This document shows, one piece after another, positions 6,735 through 9,089 of a DNA stretch of 9,089 bases. Within the stretch, counting starts at the first letter, position 1. Each line of letters opens with the position of its first letter. The stretch is from Flavobacteriales bacterium UBA6165. GTDB taxonomy: Bacteria > Bacteroidota > Bacteroidia > Flavobacteriales_D > Crocinitomicaceae. The notes beneath the pieces were generated by a model that saw only the letters and a list, made by a program, of their open reading frames with translations, searched no databases and had not been told where the DNA came from. The translations under genes were made by a program, and so were the position numbers. Location of the stretch: assembly GCA_002422285.1 (NCBI GenBank), contig DIUF01000117.1:1-9089 (forward strand). The letters run 5' to 3'.

Positions 6735-7226
6735 TCATTTCTTAAATTTCTTGAACAAACCCCATAAAATTAAAATTAGGGTCAATCCTAAAGTAAGCCA
6801 TTTCAATGTTGTGAAAACACTTGTAAATCGCGTCACTCCATGTAATTCATTGGGATAGTTAACAAGCATGGTTACAATTCCGCCGTTTTCTATGAAATCC
6901 AAAATTGTGATTACGAATGGAAACTTTGCGATTTGAACATCCTTGTGTAGCATGAAAAGGAGAAAACTGAATAGTAAGGCATAGATGATTGGATAAATCA
7001 CATCCAAGGTCAATTCAACAAGTATGTACGTTTTTCGCTCGGACTCATTGTAGGCGCCAATCAACTCATACGCTTTTTCTGCATCGTATGTCAACTGCAT
7101 ATCCAGCGGTTTCAGGTCAGGGTTTCCGCCCATGGATAAGGCTAGCAAAACATTGATAACAATGACAAGACCAAAAAGAACGAGGGCGTTTTTTCGATTC
7201 GCATATTTCACGATGAAGTTGTTCAT
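6735..7226 (-). CDS. Four-helix integral membrane protein of unknown function
   Basis: A 163-residue hydrophobic protein that I cannot place in a named family. Four membrane helices are evident at about 14-32, 68-92, 102-122 and 140-158, with a polar loop (33-67) between the first two and a Lys-rich C-terminal tail. Charged residues lie inside or at the edge of the helices: E71, D75 and Y78-P79 in helix 2, and D110 with E113-N114 in helix 3. Such buried acids usually mark a functional core, for example ion or metal binding, but no role can be assigned. The ATG at 7226 follows a good -7 element. The gene is transcribed alone, convergent with the DUF2480 gene and divergent from purT. Confidence 0.8.
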   Translation of the reverse strand: MNNFIVKYANRKNALVLFGLVIVINVLLALSMGGNPDLKPLDMQLTYDAEKAYELIGAYNESERKTYILVELTLDVIYPIIYALLFSFLLFMLHKDVQIAKFPFVITILDFIENGGIVTMLVNYPNELHGVTRFTSVFTTLKWLTLGLTLILILWGLFKKFKK

Positions 7227-7243
7227 GGAAGTGATTTTGATGT

Positions 7244-7251
7244 CAAAGATA
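7244..7251 (-). promoter_or_regulatory. Candidate -7 promoter element of the four-helix membrane protein
   Basis: The minus strand reads TATCTTTG, an exact match to the Bacteroidota TAnnTTTG element, ending 17 nt before the ATG at 7226. That implies a leader of about 10-13 nt. No clear -33 TTTG was found at the normal distance. Confidence 0.5.
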
Positions 7252-7378
7252 GGTTTTTGATGGAATTGTTGGTTAAGTGCTAAGCTATATACTTTGGGAC
7301 AGCTATTTTCAAAAATATTGGAAAAAACACAAAAATCGCATCTCCGTAACTATTTTATTATCAAATGATTGCAACTGA

Positions 7379-7398
7379 TAACCGTTACTTAACCGTTA
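7379..7398 (+). repeat. Tandem 9-bp repeat TAACCGTTA upstream of purT
   Basis: TAACCGTTA occurs at 7379-7387 and again at 7390-7398, an 11-bp period (about one helical turn), so both copies face the same side of the DNA. Each copy is nearly palindromic (TAAC-C-GTTA). The pair lies about 90-110 bp upstream of the putative purT -7 element and about 130-150 bp upstream of the membrane-protein start. It could be a transcription-factor site for either gene. Confidence 0.4.
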
Positions 7399-7485
7399 AA
7401 ATCTGATAGCTACAAGTCACCAAAACACTTCAATCAAAATCGCTCAAACCAGAATCACAGCATCACGTATTGCCACAAGATTCTC

Positions 7486-7493
7486 TATCTTCG
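7486..7493 (+). promoter_or_regulatory. Candidate -7 promoter element of purT
   Basis: TATCTTCG differs from TAnnTTTG at one base and lies 37 nt before the purT ATG, giving a leader of about 30 nt. No well-spaced -33 element was found, so this is tentative. Confidence 0.35.
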
Positions 7494-7530
7494 CGCCACA
7501 AAATTTTCAGCTATAAAAACACAAGTCGCG

Positions 7531-8694
7531 ATGAAAAAAATAATGCTTTTAGGTTCTGGTGAATTGGGGAAAGAATTTGTGATTGCTGCGCAGCGTCATG
7601 GTCAATATGTGGTTGCGGTGGACAGTTATGCGAAGGCCCCAGCCATGCAAGTTGCCCACGAATTTGAAGTCATCAATATGCTTGATGGGGCTGCTTTGGA
7701 CGCGATTGTAGCCAAACATAAACCTGATTTAATTGTGCCCGAAATTGAAGCCATTCGCACTGAGCGTTTTTACGACTATGAAGCGCAAGGAATTCAAGTG
7801 GTACCTAGTGCCAAAGCGGCCAATTTCACCATGAATAGAAAAGCCATTCGTGATTTAGCAGCCAAAGATTTAGGCGTGAGAACAGCCAAATATCAATACG
7901 CTACTTCGCTCGAGGAAATGCACCAAGCGGTTGCGTTTACTGGGATGCCATGCGTTGTGAAACCCTTGATGTCGAGCTCGGGAAAGGGTCAATCAGTGAT
8001 TAAAACCGAAGCAGATATTGAAAAGGCATGGAACTACGCCCTAGAAGGCTCGCGCGGTGATTTGATGGAAGTAATCGTCGAATCGTTTGTGAATTTCGAT
8101 TATGAAATCACCCTACTCACCGTGACACAAAAATCAGGCGAAACGCTTTTCTGCGCGCCGATTGGTCACCGACAAGAACGTGGTGATTACCAGGAATCTT
8201 GGCAGCCCGCACCGATGCTCGACAAACATTTGCAAGAAGCTCAAGAAATGGCGGAAAAAGTAACTCGTGCTTTGGGCGGTTCAGGCATTTGGGGTGTAGA
8301 GTTTTTCATTGCTCCAGAAGGTGCTTATTTCTCCGAACTTTCTCCTCGACCTCATGATACTGGCATGGTAACTTTAGCTGGAACACAAAATCTGAACGAA
8401 TTTGAATTGCATTTACGTGCAGTTTTGGGTTTGCCTATACCGAAAATTGACTTGTTGAAAGCTGGAGCAAGTGCCGTTGTATTGAGCGAAACTGAAAGCA
8501 ATGAATCACCTCAGTTTACAGGCTTGGAGGAAGCACTGAATACACCTCAATCTGATGTTCGAATTTTTGGCAAACCAACCACGCGCAAATACCGCAGAAT
8601 GGCTGTTGCCTTGTGTTATGATGAGGTGGTTTGTGATATAAAGGCTTTGGTGGAAAAGACGAAAGTAGTTGCTGGGAAAATTAGTGTGAAGTAA
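7531..8694 (+). CDS. purT: Formate-dependent phosphoribosylglycinamide formyltransferase (GAR transformylase 2)
   Basis: PurT catalyses the third step of purine synthesis, joining formate to glycinamide ribonucleotide with ATP to give formyl-GAR, without folate. At 387 residues it is close to the roughly 392 of E. coli PurT and aligns end to end. It is an ATP-grasp enzyme. The N-terminal substrate-binding part has G-S-G-E-L-G-K-E (8-15), A-V-D-S-Y-A-K-A-P-A-M (29-39) and V-P-E-I-E-A-I (69-75, with the GAR-binding Glu). The ATP-grasp core has V-V-K-P-L-M-S-S-S-G-K-G-Q (142-154, P-loop and ATP lysine), F-D-Y-E-I-T-L-L-T (189-197) and G-H-R-Q-E-R-G-D-Y (212-220). The metal/phosphate site has F-S-E-L-S-P-R-P-H-D-T-G-M-V-T (267-281). 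All key residues appear intact, so it should be active in the cytoplasm. It stands alone, not in a pur operon; the start is ATG with no upstream alternative that fits the family. Confidence 0.97.
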   Translation: MKKIMLLGSGELGKEFVIAAQRHGQYVVAVDSYAKAPAMQVAHEFEVINMLDGAALDAIVAKHKPDLIVPEIEAIRTERFYDYEAQGIQVVPSAKAANFTMNRKAIRDLAAKDLGVRTAKYQYATSLEEMHQAVAFTGMPCVVKPLMSSSGKGQSVIKTEADIEKAWNYALEGSRGDLMEVIVESFVNFDYEITLLTVTQKSGETLFCAPIGHRQERGDYQESWQPAPMLDKHLQEAQEMAEKVTRALGGSGIWGVEFFIAPEGAYFSELSPRPHDTGMVTLAGTQNLNEFELHLRAVLGLPIPKIDLLKAGASAVVLSETESNESPQFTGLEEALNTPQSDVRIFGKPTTRKYRRMAVALCYDEVVCDIKALVEKTKVVAGKISVK

Positions 8695-8905
8695 TTTTCC
8701 AATAGTGACCATAAAATTCGCTGTTCACGACAATTCGCGTTAGTGATAGCTTGGCGCAGATAAAAGCCCATTTTTGTGTTCTTGACAAAGCGACCTTAGA
8801 AGCTTTAGGCAAGAGCTACAACAATTGCTTTTATCCAGACAACTAAAACGGATAGCGCGTAAACGCCCAAATTTTCTACAAAAAAAATTAGTGTTGAGAT
8901 AATTT

Positions 8906-8937
8906 TTTGTGGATAAGGAAATTAAATTGTATTTTTA
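8906..8937 (+). promoter_or_regulatory. Candidate -33/-7 promoter of the right-edge gene
   Basis: TTTG at 8906-8909 is followed after 20 nt by TATTTTTA (8930-8937), one mismatch from TAnnTTTG. This is the only place in the window where a -33 and a -7 element have the normal Bacteroidota spacing. The leader would be about 22 nt before the ATG at 8965. Confidence 0.5.
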
Positions 8938-8963
8938 CAATCGTAATGAAGTAAATTTACAAT
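8926..8963 (+). repeat. Cluster of ATTGTA/TACAAT repeats over promoter and leader
   Basis: ATTGTA (8926-8931), TTTT, TACAAT (8936-8941) forms a perfect 6-bp inverted repeat that overlaps the -7 element. TTTACAAT at 8934-8941 recurs at 8956-8963, exactly 22 bp (about two turns) further on. Between them GTAAATTTAC (8951-8960) is a perfect 10-bp palindrome. The arrangement looks like an operator set for a dimeric regulator of the following gene, or a leader hairpin. Confidence 0.45.
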
Positions 8964-8964
8964 T

Positions 8965-9089
8965 ATGAGCACAATGAATCCCAATAAAAAAAAGCGCATG
9001 AGTGGCTTAAAATCCAGTTCAAGTGCTTCGAAAAAATTCTCACCATCTTGGGTATTGACTCATTACAATGATGCGCCTGGATTTAATTT
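8965..9089 (+). CDS. Unknown protein, N-terminal 41 residues only
   Basis: The frame opens with ATG at 8965 and stays open to the window edge, giving 41 codons. A second in-frame ATG is codon 4. Residues 1-26 are rich in Lys, Ser and Asn (K-K-K-R at 8-11, S-S-S-S around 17-20) and look disordered or nucleic-acid binding; after that the sequence becomes more structured (W-V-L-T-H-Y-N near 29-35). There is no signal peptide. The gene is supported by a well-spaced promoter and a repeat cluster directly upstream. The family cannot be told from this fragment. Confidence 0.6.
   Translation, partial: MSTMNPNKKKRMSGLKSSSSASKKFSPSWVLTHYNDAPGFN

Larger units (their letters stand above)
7227..7530. other. 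304-nt intergenic region between divergent membrane-protein gene and purT
   Basis: No gene-like reading frame was seen. The left end carries the minus-strand -7 element for the membrane-protein gene. The middle holds a tandem TAACCGTTA repeat flanked by two CTGATA copies (7375-7380 and 7403-7408). AGCTAT occurs three times (7283, 7301, 7509). Near the right end TATCTTCG (7486-7493), one mismatch from TAnnTTTG, lies 37 nt before the purT start and is its likely -7 element. No Shine-Dalgarno sequence precedes purT. I saw no recognisable riboswitch. Confidence 0.6.
8695..8964. other. 270-nt region after purT with a small unsupported reading frame
   Basis: No confident gene is seen. A reading frame without ATG runs 8715-8846 (43 codons); from a TTG at 8751 it would encode 31 residues of protein-like composition, perhaps a gene remnant. 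A weak imperfect hairpin (GCTGTTCAC 8720-8728 with GTGATAGC 8743-8750) and a short GCG-TAAA-CGC hairpin near 8860 followed by an A/T-rich tract are possible, poor terminators for purT. AATTCGCTGTT (8715) is nearly repeated as AATTCGCGTT (8732). The right end contains the promoter of the next gene. Confidence 0.45.

Noticed and set aside
8506..8712. 68-codon minus-strand frame at the 3' end of purT
   Set aside because: It is antisense to conserved purT sequence and has no promoter or family resemblance.
1..9089. tRNA, rRNA, CRISPR array, transposase or integrase
   Set aside because: No T-loop signature, regular spaced repeats or transposase/integrase-like frame was seen on either strand.

Overview
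The window looks like a piece of a Bacteroidota chromosome (Cytophaga-Flavobacteria-Bacteroides group). The evidence is a DUF2480 protein, a family I know only from this phylum; a Nudix/winged-helix regulator of the Bacteroides AraR type; lipoproteins and outer-membrane barrels with Bacteroidota-style signal peptides; no clear Shine-Dalgarno sequences; and several matches to the Bacteroidota -7 promoter element TAnnTTTG. I cannot name a genus. No RNA gene, insertion sequence or CRISPR array was found.

Positions 1-5145 (minus strand) hold four tightly packed genes read right to left: a 646-residue predicted outer-membrane beta-barrel, a 571-residue predicted beta-barrel, a 334-residue lipoprotein with a likely surface-export signal, and a second lipoprotein that runs off the left edge. 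The junctions (TAATG overlap, 3-nt gap, TTGA overlap) indicate one operon with translational coupling. The first and last genes both appear to start with TTG. Both lipoproteins have regions resembling galactose-binding or carbohydrate-binding beta-sandwiches. None of the four looks like SusC or SusD.

Positions 5357-6049 (minus) encode a Nudix-fold sensor fused to a winged-helix DNA-binding domain, just upstream of the operon and on the same strand. Its Nudix box has lost all the catalytic acidic residues, so it is probably a ligand-sensing transcription factor rather than a hydrolase. My working model is that this sensor controls the four-gene outer-membrane operon, possibly in response to a sugar. 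That link is inferred from position and family only.

Positions 6194-8694 are more ordinary: a DUF2480 gene (plus), convergent with a four-helix membrane protein (minus), then a divergent purT (plus), the formate-dependent enzyme of purine synthesis. After a 270-nt gap a Lys/Ser-rich protein of unknown function starts at 8965 and runs off the right edge. Its promoter carries a striking cluster of ATTGTA/TACAAT repeats.
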